From contig NC_087070.1 in NCBI RefSeq assembly GCF_963678635.1, positions 7,412,539 through 7,476,538 on the forward strand: a stretch of DNA of 64,000 nt, given 5' to 3'. The notes under the pieces were generated by a model, which did not search any database, had not been told where the DNA came from, and worked only from the letters and a program-made list of their open reading frames with translations. This DNA comes from Symsagittifera roscoffensis (taxonomy: Eukaryota > Xenacoelomorpha > Acoela > Convolutidae). A program made the translations under genes and the position numbers. Shown here piece by piece: positions 42,454 to 53,259 of the stretch (positions within the stretch are counted from its first letter, which is position 1; each line of letters begins with the position of its first letter).

Positions 42454-45400
42454 GTCTATCTATCTATCTATACTATATTTAAATGCGAGTGACAGCTATC
42501 TCCCATGTTTAACGAAAGATTTTAAAAATTTAAAAGTTTTGCATGTTTAACGAAAGAATTTTTTCATGTTTAAGCTATATCATATATTGCAATGCTTAAA
42601 AAAAACAATTAGTTTTCCGCAAGGTCATTAATTTTTTTAGTAATTTTAGTAATAATTAATTCTGTCTGTATACCTGCTTTTTAAATTAATTTGACTATCT
42701 TCAATTTGATTCGACGATTCAGTTCAAAATAGTACTACTGTCAAACTGTTGTCTCCAATCTTTCTTTCTCTTTATTTTTTTCTGAATGTTCTATCTTTTT
42801 TGTCTGTCTTTTTTTCGATCCTTCTGTTTCGATCTTTTTTTTGTCTTTTTTTGAACTTTTTTTCGATCTTCTATCTTTTTTTAATCTTTCTTTTTGTCTG
42901 TTTTTTCGATCCGTTTTTTTTTCGATCTTTCAATGTTTTTTTTCTATCTTTTTCCATCTTTCATTCCTTTTTCGAGCTTTTTATCATTTCGATCTGTTTT
43001 TTCGATCCTCCTTTTTCTATCCTTCTGTATCGACCTTTTTTTCCATCTTTTTTAAATCTTTTTTCTATCTTTCTTTTTCAATCCTTGTTTTTGGATCTTT
43101 ATTTTCTATCTTTTTTTAATCTTAATTCTATCTTTTTTCTATATTTTTTTATTCTTTTTTTTCTTTTTCCTCGATATTTTTTTCTATAGTTTTTTTCTAT
43201 TTTTCTTTTTCAATCCTTCTTTTTCGATCTTTTTTCTTATCTTTTTTCTATCTTTTTTCTCTATCTTTATCTGTTTTTTCGATCCTTCTTTTTTCAAATA
43301 GATCATTTTTTACATCACTTTTCTTTCATCACTTTTTTCATATCACTTCTTATATCATTTTTCTTACATCACTTTTATATTACTTTTTTATATCACTTTT
43401 TTAATCACTTTGTTTTATCACTTTTTATATCACTTTTTTAAAATCACTTTTTTTATTATCACTTTTTATATCATTTTTTTATATCACTTATTTATATCCT
43501 TTTTTTATATCGCTTTTTTAAATTTCTGTCTATTATACTTTTAAATACGGGCTTCACTATCTCGCCACCTTTAAGCTTTTTCAACAAAATATTTTTGCAT
43601 AATTAACGAAAAAAAATTTCACGTTCAAGTTATATCGTATAGTGCAATGGTTAAGTTTTTTTTCGATTTTCCAGTTTGATTTCAGTGGCTATTCCGCCCA
43701 GTTTAAAAAAAAGCAGCCCAATAGTGGGATGCTGTCAGTGTTCACAAAGTGGTTGCGAATTTGGCGTTCAATTAAGAATGCTCAATACTTTTTAGTGTAC
43801 GAGATACGACGATTTTCGATTGTTTTTCAAAGATTTTCAGAAAATTCAAGTTACAGAATAAGTTAGAAAACTTGAAATTCCCAACCCTGTAGCTGGGTGC
43901 TGTCAGAGTTGACTTTCAAGGATTGCGAGTCTTGCCTCCAAAAATGAGACGACTCAAATCCTTGTAGTTTTCGAGATATCACGTTTTTTTGATTTTTTCA
44001 AAAAAAATTCAGAAAACTTGAATTAATTTTTGTTTTCAAAATTTGAATTTCCTTACCCTATATTTGGGTGCTGTCAGGGTACTCTCAGGAGTTGAGAATC
44101 TTGCCTCCAAATATGACTGCTCAAATATATGACGTTTTTTGTGATTTTTCAAAAAAAATTTCAAAAAATATTATTAGTTTTTTTTCAAAATTTGAAACTC
44201 TGTACCCTGTGTTTGAGTGCTTTCTAGGTACTCTAAAAGTTGCGATTCTTGCCTCCAAATGACCATTCAAATCCTAGTATAGTTTTCGAGATATGACGTT
44301 TTTTGTGATTGTTCGAAAAATTTTCAGAAAACGTGCCGAATTTTTCTTCGAAAGTTCAAGTTGCCAACCCTGTAGTTGGGGCCTTTCAGGGTACTCTAAA
44401 GTATTGCGAACCTTGCCTTCAATTTTGACTGCTCAATTGTTTGTAGTTTTCGAGATATGACGTTTTTTTGTGATTTTTTCAAAAAGTTTTCAAAAAACTT
44501 AAATTATTTTTTTAATTATTTTGAATCTCCTTACCTTGTAGTTGGGTGCTGTCAGGGTACTCTCTGGAGTTGCAAATCTTGCCTCCAAATATGGCTGTTC
44601 AATTTCTTTTAGTTTTCGAGATATGACGTTTTGTGATTTTTCAAAAAATTTTCAGAAAACTTATCTTAGAAAAGTTCACAAAATTTAAATATCCCAACCC
44701 TGTATTCAGGCGATTTTCGGTCAGAATTTGCTCCTCTTTCTATTGCTGAATCTCTATTAAATCTCCTAATTTGTTGAAAAGCTCTATCATATCCTGTGAC
44801 CTAATTATTTGTTTTTTTTGGTTTCCATTTATTGTATTGCTTATCTGATTCTATGTTGCTGTTTTGAAAGTTGATCTTTTCGTAGAGTTACACTTCTGTA
44901 TGCGCCCAACCACGGTTATTCCAAATACTCGAGATAATGCTTCAGCTGCTGTTTCTCAGTTGTCGTGGTGTACAGAAATATTTGTCAAAGTTTGTTTTTG
45001 CGTAAAATCCCTCAATGATTCCGAACAACTATGTATATTTAACGATCATGCTTTTTCACCTCTTTTAAACCTTGTTTGTTCGAAAATGAAAAGTTGATCA
45101 GAAAAATTCAAAAAAATTGAAACCAGTGTAAAAAATTTCTGGTTCACGAGGAAATACTTAATATAATAAGCTAGTTTTTCTCAACATACAAGTAGTCACG
45201 TGTGAATACTTTTGAGATCTAGTTGTTACCCCGCTGTAAATACTAGTTGTTATCCTAGAAGTAAATCGATTTTCTTCATTTTCAAAGATCAAGGCTCATT
45301 ATCAGCGCTGACTTGTTCTGAGTTGCTACATTATTCAAGTCAGTAGAATCAGTTTGATAAAAAAATGACAATTATTTCGATTGTGTAGCAGTTGACTAAT

Positions 45401-47884
45401 TAATGCAATCAAAAAGAGTGATATCTCTCTGCAATAATTGTTTTGAATTAAGGATTCAATAAATGGATATTTATTTGGTATTCAGGGAGGCATTCTAGGT
45501 CTTAGTATAGAGTTCATAATGGGTCTGTCTATCTGAACAGTTTTCTCCAGCTATCGCATTTTGTGAGTTGTCGTTATTGCTAAATTTTACGAGTTGTCTA
45601 TTTTGCGAGTTCTCTTTTGTTGCTAGATGTGTTACGCTAGGGAGTTGATTTACTTGCGCACATTTTGCTCGATTCGGCTAAAGTGACGCTAGAATGGTTC
45701 GTGCAGATCATATTATTCAAGTATTTACGAAGCAATCAACGATGCGAAGACACATATTTAAGTAGTCTGTTTTTTTTTGTCACAGAAAAGTCGGAAAAGT
45801 GGTTCATGCTTAAATTGATTTTGCCTTGGTTTGATTTTTGCTTTTTTGTAAGTTCAATTCATTTAATTGCTGAGAGGAAGGCAAATTACGCTCTTCAAAA
45901 CGCATGCGTAAATGGTGCGAAAAAAAGCTGAGCGACTTTGTTTCGAAAATGAATTTAAGTTGTCAGAATTGCCAGTGGAATAGAATACTTATCTCTTGAT
46001 CTGATGTTATCAAATTTTTTTATCCAACAAGTGTCAATCATAAAATTTCTGAAAAGTAAAGAAATTAAAAATGATATGCTTGTTTTTTTTTCAATCTCGA
46101 AATTGATTTCACAAACCTTGATTTTTTTGCATTTCTTCAAGTTCATTGATACTTTTCCTACTGTACGTTGGCAATCATTACAAAGATTGCTGTCCATTGT
46201 TATACCTTTCCCAGAAGAAAAGTTTTGAAAGGTGCATGTTTTTGATAGTGTAAAAGACTTTTTTTGATAGTTGAACTCAGTAAAATATTAAAAGAAAACT
46301 TGATCACCTTCGACTTACTGCCGGCAACTCTACCAAATTATCGGCAGTAATGGTGATCTTGAGCCACTTAAGCGGTCAAAAAGTGTTTTTTTTTGTAGGT
46401 TAATTAGAGTTTTGTTATGGTTTGTACGTATCGAAATTATGAAAATTTAATTTCAGGACTCAAAATCTGATGAACTCTTTTAGGTTAATTATTTTCCTTG
46501 AGATTCGTTGACCGAAAAGGATCTTTTCAACAATTTGGCATTAAATATACAATCACTCAGTTTCCGATTACATTTGCTAATGGTTTAGAAGACAAGCACT
46601 GTCGCTGGCACAAGGCGAAGTGGGGCAAGTGTGTGAATGGACAGAAGTTCAGAGTGCGCAAGCTGAGACACAACAGAAGCCAGAACCAGGCTCAAGTCTG
46701 CCCCAGTATGAAAAGAGACACTAAGGCGTGTGGAGGAGGCAGTATGTCTGGAAACGCAAATGCAAAACCAATTGCAGGTTAAATTAATCATAATCATCAT
46801 TTTGTTGTTCGCCATTTTTGGATATTTGCTGGCTACAGGTCGGAATGCCGGAACGTCTAATGGTTCTAAAAAGTTCATCGATCTGAAATCTTGAACGGCT
46901 AGATATAAAGTAAAAAAGCTTTTTCTTCGAGGATGAGCTAAATTTTAGCTCATCCTCGAAGAAAAAGCTTTTTTACTTTATATCTAGCCGTTCAAGAATC
47001 TGCATAGGGGTTTCATAAGCAGTTGAAAAATACTTGAAATGTGTTTTTAAATTAGGTCGACGTGAGTTCATTGACCTGGATTTCAGTCCCTCGGAGGTGA
47101 AACAGTTCTACCCTGATGAGTTGATACCCCTGATAGTACCTGCTGGTTAGTCATTTTTTGTCTTTTATCGAGGGATGGGAGGCAGTTTTTAGTAGTTTGT
47201 CGGAAACCCTTATAAAGTCCCTTATGTGCCAAAAATTTCTGCGCCTTTTGCAAATTTCTATAAAAAAGCAGCACGAAAATGACGTTTCGGTAGCTTAGAT
47301 TTTGACAGTTCAAAGGTGTTAATGGCAATTTAAGCCGTTCTATAATTTTTTTCAAAAAGTCAGTAGCTCTATATCCGTTCTCCATGTGTCCATTAACAAT
47401 ATTTCAATCGTCCCTTTACTATGTTGAAGCTGTTTGCGTCCACTGTTTTAAAGGTTTTAACAAATTAACATTACAAACAGACGGTTGTGATATCCCTTGT
47501 TTGACCAAAGTGCAATAAGTTTCCCTATCTTACAAGTTCTAAGAGAGCAACTTTATCCCAAAAACAACTTAAACTTAGAGAAACTTCGAAACGCGTGTCA
47601 TTAATGCCTTCAAAGAAACCGGGAAAAGGGTCTAATTTTTTGGTTGTTTTGATGATTTAGTGTTTTTAACAGAAAAGGAAGAGGTGAGCAGTGACTACAC
47701 GAGGGATGCGCCCTGCAAGTGGGACCAGAGTGTCCGAGTGAGGAAATGCGGAAAGTGTATTGGCGAGGGGGAGGGGGAGGGGGACAATCAGAAAGGGGAG
47801 ATGACATGCACACTGCCGCTGCTGAGTGGAAACCCAAACACCTGTGGCACTGAGAGAAAGATGCAGATCAGTTGCGAGATTTAA
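34863..47884 (+). CDS. midkine/pleiotrophin family secreted growth factor, six exons, 341 residues
   Basis: Exons 34863-35013, 41565-41777, 42131-42301, 46589-46777, 47056-47145 and 47673-47884 splice with GT-AG introns, all phase 1, giving an open 1026-nt reading frame. An N-terminal signal peptide (MKMTQCWFSFVFISFTCATLVQG) implies secretion. Exon 2 has the N-domain spacing C-x7-C-x6-C-x13-C-x8-C-x3-C, exactly as in human pleiotrophin, with W-x-WGQC. Exon 4 has the C-domain pattern C-x9-C-x22-C-x9-C (CRWHKAKWGKC). Exon 6 encodes a second C-type module ending C-x9-C. The family binds heparin and glycosaminoglycans and signals in growth and neural development. At 341 residues it is about twice the vertebrate length, with acidic linkers in exons 3 and 5. 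The start was chosen as the ATG directly before the hydrophobic leader. The host gene looks intact. Confidence 0.88.
36418..36620 (+). repeat. tRNA-like SINE candidate in intron 1
   Basis: CTGGAGGTAACGGATACGCC matches the A-box region of the unit at 5160. Then come TTTTGAATCTTACCTCG, ACAGGACCTGTTTTTTTTT, and TCGGCTTATTAATGCC with TCGGCTTAGTTGCC. It is on the same strand as the gene. Confidence 0.55.
36770..36940 (+). repeat. tRNA-like SINE candidate in intron 1
   Basis: GAAAAGCTAACGCACCTGCC precedes ATGGTTCGAACTCAACC, a good B box. CAGGACCTGTTTTTTTGTG and GTCGGATTAGTTCACG follow. The element order is the same as at 5160 and 36418. Confidence 0.6.
37075..37230 (+). repeat. tRNA-like SINE candidate in intron 1
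   Basis: GTGGTGCAGTTTGGTGCAGT, then AAGTTCAATTCCAGTCGG (B-box-like), GGGACGTGTTTTTTTGTG, and TTTTGTCGGCTTAGGTC. This is the third unit of the cluster within 1 kb. Confidence 0.55.
39200..39290 (+). repeat. tRNA-like sequence in intron 1
   Basis: GATGAGTGGTTAGTGCGTGA is A-box-like and AGTAGGTTTGAATACGAG B-box-like. The stems do not close as a functional tRNA and the T-run tail of the other units is absent. Confidence 0.45.
41565..41777 (+). CDS. growth factor exon 2: pleiotrophin N-type module
   Basis: Residues 51-121. The acceptor is TTTTCAG|TG and the donor GGG|GTACGT, both phase 1. The six cysteines of the N-domain have spacing identical to human pleiotrophin (7, 6, 13, 8 and 3 residues between them), starting CSRWIWGQC and ending RCFKAC. 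A Pro/Asn-rich tail carries an extra cysteine (KCIWG). Confidence 0.9.
42131..42301 (+). CDS. growth factor exon 3: acidic linker
   Basis: Residues 122-178 (VDCEREEIPALPPPQNNYKD onward). Strongly acidic and Pro/Asn-rich, with one cysteine and no known fold. The acceptor is TTTTTTTCAG and the donor GAG|GTAGCT. A linker like this between the two modules is not present in vertebrate midkine or pleiotrophin. Confidence 0.8.
42343..42471. repeat. (TATC)n microsatellite
   Basis: A near-continuous run of TATC with a few TATATC and TGTC interruptions, 40 bases downstream of exon 3. It adjoins a partial copy of the satellite leader segment (TTTAAATGCGAG..., 42478-42600). Confidence 0.95.
42740..43530. 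repeat. T-rich low-complexity block
   Basis: Imperfect repeats of (C/T)TATCTTTTTT, TTTCGATC(C/T)TT and, from about 43300, TTTTTATATCACTTTT. The apparent Phe/Leu/Ser-only frames here are products of composition, not genes. Confidence 0.9.
43535..44720. repeat. satellite array 2 (~165-bp units) with the same leading segment
   Basis: It starts TTTTAAATACGGGCTTCACT and runs through the GCAATGGTTAAG leader end into about six units holding GGGTGCTGTCAG, TTGCCTCCAAATATGACTGC and TTCGAGATATGACGTTTT. The ATGACGTTTT-type sites fall near 43805, 43977, 44129, 44290, 44455 and 44618. It is the same family and orientation as 29745-31170 and lies inside intron 3. Confidence 0.85.
46589..46777 (+). CDS. growth factor exon 4: pleiotrophin/midkine C-type module
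   Basis: Residues 179-241. The acceptor is GGTTTAG|AA and the donor GCAG|GTTAAA. CRWHKAKWGKC, then a basic stretch (KFRVRKLRHNR), VCP and KAC give C-x9-C-x22-C-x9-C, one residue longer than in vertebrates. The basic stretch fits the heparin-binding face known for this domain. It ends in a Gly/Asn/Ala-rich tail. Confidence 0.9.
46890..46996. repeat. perfect 107-nt palindrome (53-bp arms, 1-nt centre)
   Basis: The left arm 46890-46942 begins CTTGAACGGCTAGATATAAA and is the exact reverse complement of 46944-46996. The centre is the T at 46943. Pairing stops sharply on both sides. It lies in the 278-bp intron 4, so the pre-mRNA would carry a long hairpin. Confidence 0.97.
47056..47145 (+). CDS. 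growth factor exon 5: short linker
   Basis: Residues 242-271 (RREFIDLDFSPSEVKQFYPD and on to VPA). The acceptor is AAATTAG and the donor CTG|GTTAGT, phase 1. It has no cysteines and is amphipathic and acidic. It is the least certain exon, because it has no domain signature, but its removal or inclusion leaves the frame intact. Confidence 0.68.
47673..47884 (+). CDS. growth factor exon 6: second C-type module and stop
   Basis: Residues 272-341 plus stop. The acceptor is TTTTTAACAG. CKWDQSVRVRKC replaces the usual C-x9-C start, GEGEGEG replaces the middle loop, and the end CGTERKMQISC keeps C-x9-C. It lacks the Lys-rich tail that ends vertebrate members. The (GGGGGA)n coding run is a likely site of length variation. 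Confidence 0.85.
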
Positions 47885-48198
47885 ACTGAGAACAACTCAA
47901 TTCACATGAACAAGACAAACTGAGGCAGCCATTTAATAACATCGCAGCTTGTTAACTACCCGCTCCCCCACCCCTCCATCTGGTAATGAATATCTATCGA
48001 ACCCTTGAGAAAAACAATTCAACAGTAAAAGCTTGCGTGGATTTTTGTACACAAAATGTACGAATTTCCCCCTTTTTGGCAAGGGGGAGGGGGGTGGGGC
48101 GTAGTTAAAGAGATCTTTGAAGTCTTGAGGCAGAAACCAAATTGTTTTGGTGGAGGTTGAGCTGTGCGTATGCAGTTTTTCATGACGATTTGAAATCG

Positions 48199-48204
48199 AA
48201 TAAA
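48199..48204 (+). promoter_or_regulatory. candidate poly(A) signal of the growth-factor gene
   Basis: The first AATAAA after the stop, 315 bases downstream, preceded by AT-rich 3' UTR. There is no cDNA evidence. Confidence 0.45.
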
Positions 48205-49670
48205 TAGGGTTGAATTGGTCTAAAATGAAAATAACTCAAATTAAGTAATTGCAATTTGAGGAGAAATTTTCTTGGAAATATTTAGTACGCCAAACCTAAC
48301 TTTTGCCCATCAAGTCTTCGGTGCCCGATTTCAAGCAGCCCTTTTGCAAAGGCTAAGTTTCGATGTAGAATTATCACCCTATTACATGCACAAAATAGTT
48401 TTTTTAATGATGAAGATCGGTTGAGGATTTGCTCGATTGCAGGATGGATTTGAACCCGCAAAAAATTAAATGAAGTAAAAAAAGACAAAAATAAAGGAAA
48501 AAACTATTAATAACCGCCTACCTACGTTATTAGCCGTTTTTGTTTTACCTTGCACTGTCACTTAGTAGAATAAGTACAAATAACAATTATTGAATTAAAA
48601 GCAGAGATATTTTTGAATTGTATTTAATCTGGAGTTTGAATTGCCCTACTAACCCAATGTCATCGATTTGAATCTAGTTATTAATATTTATAAATATGAT
48701 TTGATGGAAGAAAGTTGTCTATTTTTGTGCAGTGAGTCATTTACTTGAACTGAGGAGAATAAATTGAACAGAATGGAAAAAATCGATGAATCACTCCTAA
48801 AAAAACTAATTTCAGCTACAAAAAGTTTTCACCGTTTTTTTTTCTGTTAATTAAGGATAATTTTCCATTCGCTCAATTTGACCAAGCTGTGACGAATGTT
48901 TTTAGTTGCTGATATAAACAAATTTGAATCGTAGTACAACCAACTCGTCAGTGAGACATTTTAGAACAACATTTAAATGCTTGAAATGTCAATTGGATAT
49001 TTAAATAGTTGCATGCAGATTGAATTATACTACTTAATTTGAATTCGAAAATTAGTTTGCTTTTTAAGAATAAAGAAGGCAGTGAGTACTCTTTTATGCG
49101 TCTTGGTGATTTTTTTTCAAGTTAATAGTTCATTTGGAAGAAAATTATTGGAAGATAATCCCTAGATAAACGGTTACTCCCCTACTTTTTGAAAAGCACT
49201 TTTGGCTTCAGAAGACAATTTTTCCAAATTTTTTCCGTCTTTGAATTTTTCCACTGTTCTCTAAAGCCACCTTGGTTCTTGTGTCGTTGAGTTCAGTTGA
49301 AAAAACGGGTAGTATTAATCTCTCTCCCGTAACTGGTTAATTTCTTACTTAAGTCGAGAATCCGCTTTAGTTAGAAGTTATGAAAATAACCTATTTCATC
49401 CCGAATCAGTACAACATATTGTCAAACATCGAACAGGCACATCCGTAGTGCTGGCCCGTAGTTCTTGTTTCACTAAAATAGAAATATTGAAAATGTATGA
49501 ACTTGATTTTTTTCAAATTTTTTTCAAGAGGCTTTGGGATAATTTTTCACTTTTCGCAAAATTTAAGTTTTGAAAAAAACTAATTCATAGATTTTCAAAA
49601 AAGGTAGTACCGACAGAAACATCAACTCTCCTGTTTGCGAGCATAGTTACTTAAGTCTGTTTTGACCTTA
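48205..49670. other. gene-free interval
   Basis: AT-rich sequence with short chance ORFs only. No gene, RNA gene or element was recognised. Confidence 0.5.
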
Positions 49671-49679
49671 CTCCACATT

Positions 49680-50420
49680 CGACAGCCTTCGAATATCTTG
49701 TAGGGGTAATGTTTGACTCATATTTTTAGACATTGTTCAGTTGATCGAAAACTATTCTATCAAATCTGAATTTTGGATGAAATCGAATCAACGGACGGTG
49801 GAATTTTTGCTGCATAAAACAGTACGCAAAAATCTTTTTCCACTACACGTTATGGCGCACACTAAAGTCAAATAATTAATTTTTGAAAGTTTTTTGAATG
49901 TTACTTGACTTCTCGAAAACTACCATCCTGAATCAGAGATTTTGTTAACAACCAAAGGAACGGTTTGTGGGAACCTCCCGTGTTTAATTCGTTTTGTCAA
50001 ATGTTTCTAATACAAAATTATTCCCATGCCAAATCTCTTTCTCATTTAACAGGCTGTTGAAAGTCTCCCTGCAGAAGCTGCTAGGTTCATTTTATTAAAA
50101 AAGTTTTTGCCTTCAGAATGAAGTGTTTCACATTTGAAAGGCTGTTGAAAGTCTCCCTGCAGAAGCTGCTAGGTTCAATTTTTTAAACAAGTTTTGCCTT
50201 CCTAATAAAGTGTTTCACATTTGAAAGGCTGTTGAAAGTCACCCTGCAGAAGCCGCTAGATTCAATTTTTTTGATGATAAGTTTTTTTCGGCAGGTTTTT
50301 CTTGCAGTGATTCCCTAGGTGACACAAGATAGCTGATTTGAAAAATTCTCACGTTATTGAGTATTTTCGCACCTTAAAGTTTTCTCGAAAAATACCCTAC
50401 AAATTACCCTTGCAATTAGG
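49680..50420. repeat. diverged satellite region with an embedded ~89-bp tandem triplet
   Basis: GACAGCCTTCGAATATCTTG and following bases resemble the unit at 5724, as do the (T)CGAAAACTA segments at 49748 and 49915. Within it, GGCTGTTGAAAGTC(T/A)CCCTGC starts at about 50051, 50140 and 50227, giving three tandem copies that include GAAG(C/T)(T/C)GCTAG. Confidence 0.65.
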
Positions 50421-52650
50421 TTTAAATTGGAAATAAAAACAGGGTATGATGATTTTGCGTGTATCAGTAACTATTCGGCAGTGAATTCAATCGAAAAACA
50501 GGTTGTGGCAAATTTCTCTGCAAAAGTAGCTTTTGCTATTTTTTTTTTCAAAAAAAAAGTTTTGAACTTGTGGAAAAGTCCAAAGTTTGAAGTTTTGATC
50601 TTTTTTTGGAGGTTTTTTCCTGCCAGTTCTGAAATTTAATGCTTTATTTGAAAAATCATGGTCCAAAAAAGTTTTTCATGCATAGACGTTAACATTGTTT
50701 TTTTTTTTGCTGATGTGAATGTGCAATGTGAAGGGATTTGTCTCATTGGCGGAAAACGAAGGGGGATAAAATGAAAGGACTTGTCTCATTTGCAAATAAA
50801 AATCGAGTGAGTTCATTGTCCCATTTTCTGATATAATTTGTTTTTTAAATTTGAAATTGGAGGCAATTGCACTTGAAATTAAAGGGAGTATGTTCATTAT
50901 TGTCTGCTAAAATAAGGTGATGAAAGATGGGTCCGATGCATAATCAAACAAACGAATTTGTGCTTATGGAATCCAAAAAAGAGTAATCCTGATCGAAGGT
51001 TGTACAGGATTTAGCAAACGGAATTGGTGCAATTTGTACCATTTGTTTTATTGTCATGTGAATTGAGTCCGAATATGGAAGCGAACCTATGGAGAGTATA
51101 CGGCGGGCCTTGCTCACACGCAAACTCAACTCAAGTTTTTATGTCACCTCACAATGAGTTTCCAGCCAGATGTTCGATTTGCTTTAAGAAAAAATCGCAA
51201 CTAATTAACTCATACAAGGATTTTCGAAATTTTCTGTTTTCAATGTAAGATTTATTTGTGAGCTTTTGACTTCAATTATAACGCATCCAGTTCACGAATC
51301 CAATATTTAAGACATTTTTAACATCTCGAAATTTATTTCAATGTTTTTGCTCAACGTTTAACGTTTACTCTACAATTTTTGAATCTTCATCTCAAAAAAT
51401 TTTCCGAATAATTTAAACAATAGGATAAAATTTTGTTAAATCTGATCTTAAAAGTTATTTATGCTGAAAGTTATACAACTATTTGTTGTGTAATCAATTG
51501 AACTTGTTTATTGAATTTGACTGTGTTAAAATTAATTCAAAACAAAAAACAAATCTGAAATTGAAAGCTGGAAGATTTAAAATTTCTTGAGTGCGTTAAA
51601 TAATCGCGACTTTAAAAAAAAAATGTAAAACTTGGCTTGAATTTGAAGTGACAGAAAAAAACTTGGACCGAATTTGCGTGCGAGTAACAATTTCTCTCTG
51701 CTGCATGAATTCGCTTCTATAAATGGACTGAATTCACTAAACTATGCAACCAATGAGCCAAGTTTTATCCCTTCCGTTTGTTAAAACCTGGTTTAATCTT
51801 GGATGAAACAGAAAGATGTAAAATAAACATTTTTTTCGGTAAGGTTTTATAGTTTGAAGTTACATCAAATCTTTATACGCAGATATGAACCTCGAGTCCC
51901 GTGCAGTGACCGCGTTTTCATAATGGGGCAAATTGAGGTGCATTTCCAGCACCCCTTTGATTTTTTTTGAAATTCGTTAACAAAATTGTTTTGATTTTCA
52001 GATGTTTTTACTGCTTTAAAACTAAACTGAAATATGTAAATGTGATCAAGTGCAATATTTTTTCGAATCAAAATACCATAATAACAAAAATTGAATAGCT
52101 GAATTACCTAATGTTTCATCAGTTTATTTCAATTTCCCTTACTTAATAGTTTCCTCCAACGTCAAGTTTATCAGACATTCTATCAGCAAATGATATATTT
52201 AAAACCCTCAATTCAACCGCTAATGAGACAACTTCCTCCATTTTATTTCTCACTCTTATTTTCCACAAATGAGTCAAGTATCATCATGATACTATTGTTT
52301 CAGCATTTAGGACAATTACAATTAGTTGAGGAGCAAAAATTCATCCAGTCAAGATGATAATAATGTTTAATCGAACGGCCAAATTAACGATATTCAGCGG
52401 AAACCAAGGACAATAGTTTGCCATGTTTTTGAATGTACCAAGAACCTGTCTTATCTCCCAAAGTTGATCCGCCATAAAAAGACTTGCGTGAACGGCGTCC
52501 TCTGAATAATTGACCGGTTAAATTTAAAACAAATAAATTAGGTAAAAAAATTCAGAATCCAATTAAGACTATGAAACTGATTGAAATGCACCAATTGAAG
52601 TTTAAATATTAAAACTGAACTTAAACTCTTGAAACTTATAGAAAAAGTAT
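50421..52650. other. gene-free interval
   Basis: AT-rich, with no supported feature; the ORFs are short and compositionally random. A 15-base C-run follows at 52652-52666. Confidence 0.5.
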
Positions 52651-52684
52651 ACCCCCCCCCCCCCCCAGCAGCGCTTTAACGTTT

Positions 52685-52800
52685 GTAAGGGTCTATGATT
52701 TACGGCAAAATACAAAAAAATCTTGCCTAGACCGGGATTTGATCTACCTACCTTCGTTGTTTTAGGAGCGTCATATAACCACTACAACATATGGCCGTAT
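52685..52800 (-). repeat. tRNA-like sequence, minus strand
   Basis: On the minus strand TTGTAGTGGTTATATGACGC is A-box-like and GATCAAATCCCGGTCTAGGC B-box-like, followed by an AAGATTTTTTTG T-run. The anticodon and acceptor stems do not form, so it is taken as a SINE head rather than a tRNA gene. Confidence 0.5.
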
Positions 52801-53159
52801 TCTGCAACATGTGAAACTCGCTGAGTGATACTTGAATAACTAGAAAAAAAATGTGACCTGAAATACTAAAAAGATTTACGGCCATTTTTTTCTTCAATCG
52901 GATGAAACAACTTCATTCAGCCAAAAACACATCAACCGAAACCATTTAGACGGAATGGGTTTTCTAAGCGAGAAAAATACAATAAGGAAAATATACCAGT
53001 TAGGGTTATTTATTTTATATGCTACAAAAGTAATCAATGTCACTTGAAACTACATTAACAACTGTTTTCATTTCAACAAATTCCGTAGCGTGGCAACCAA
53101 ACAGACAAAACGTAAGCCGAACAACGAAAGTTCACCAACTCAATTTTTCCTGGAAAAAA

Positions 53160-53250
53160 TTGAATTGCACACACAGAAAAAACTAGGTCCATCGCGACAC
53201 TAACCCACGACATTAGAGTACTGAAGCAACGCATTACATCCACACCAAGT
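53160..53250 (-). repeat. tRNA-like sequence, minus strand
   Basis: On the minus strand GGTGTGGATGTAATGCGTTG precedes GTGGGTTAGTGTCGCGATGG, then CTAGTTTTTTCTG. It has the same layout as the unit 400 bp to its left, but it is more decayed. Confidence 0.4.
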
Positions 53251-53259
53251 GTCAAGGTG

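Noticed and set aside
42749-43189. 146-codon Phe/Leu/Ser-rich frame that looks like a membrane protein
   Set aside because: It is a product of T-rich low-complexity repeats in intron 3.
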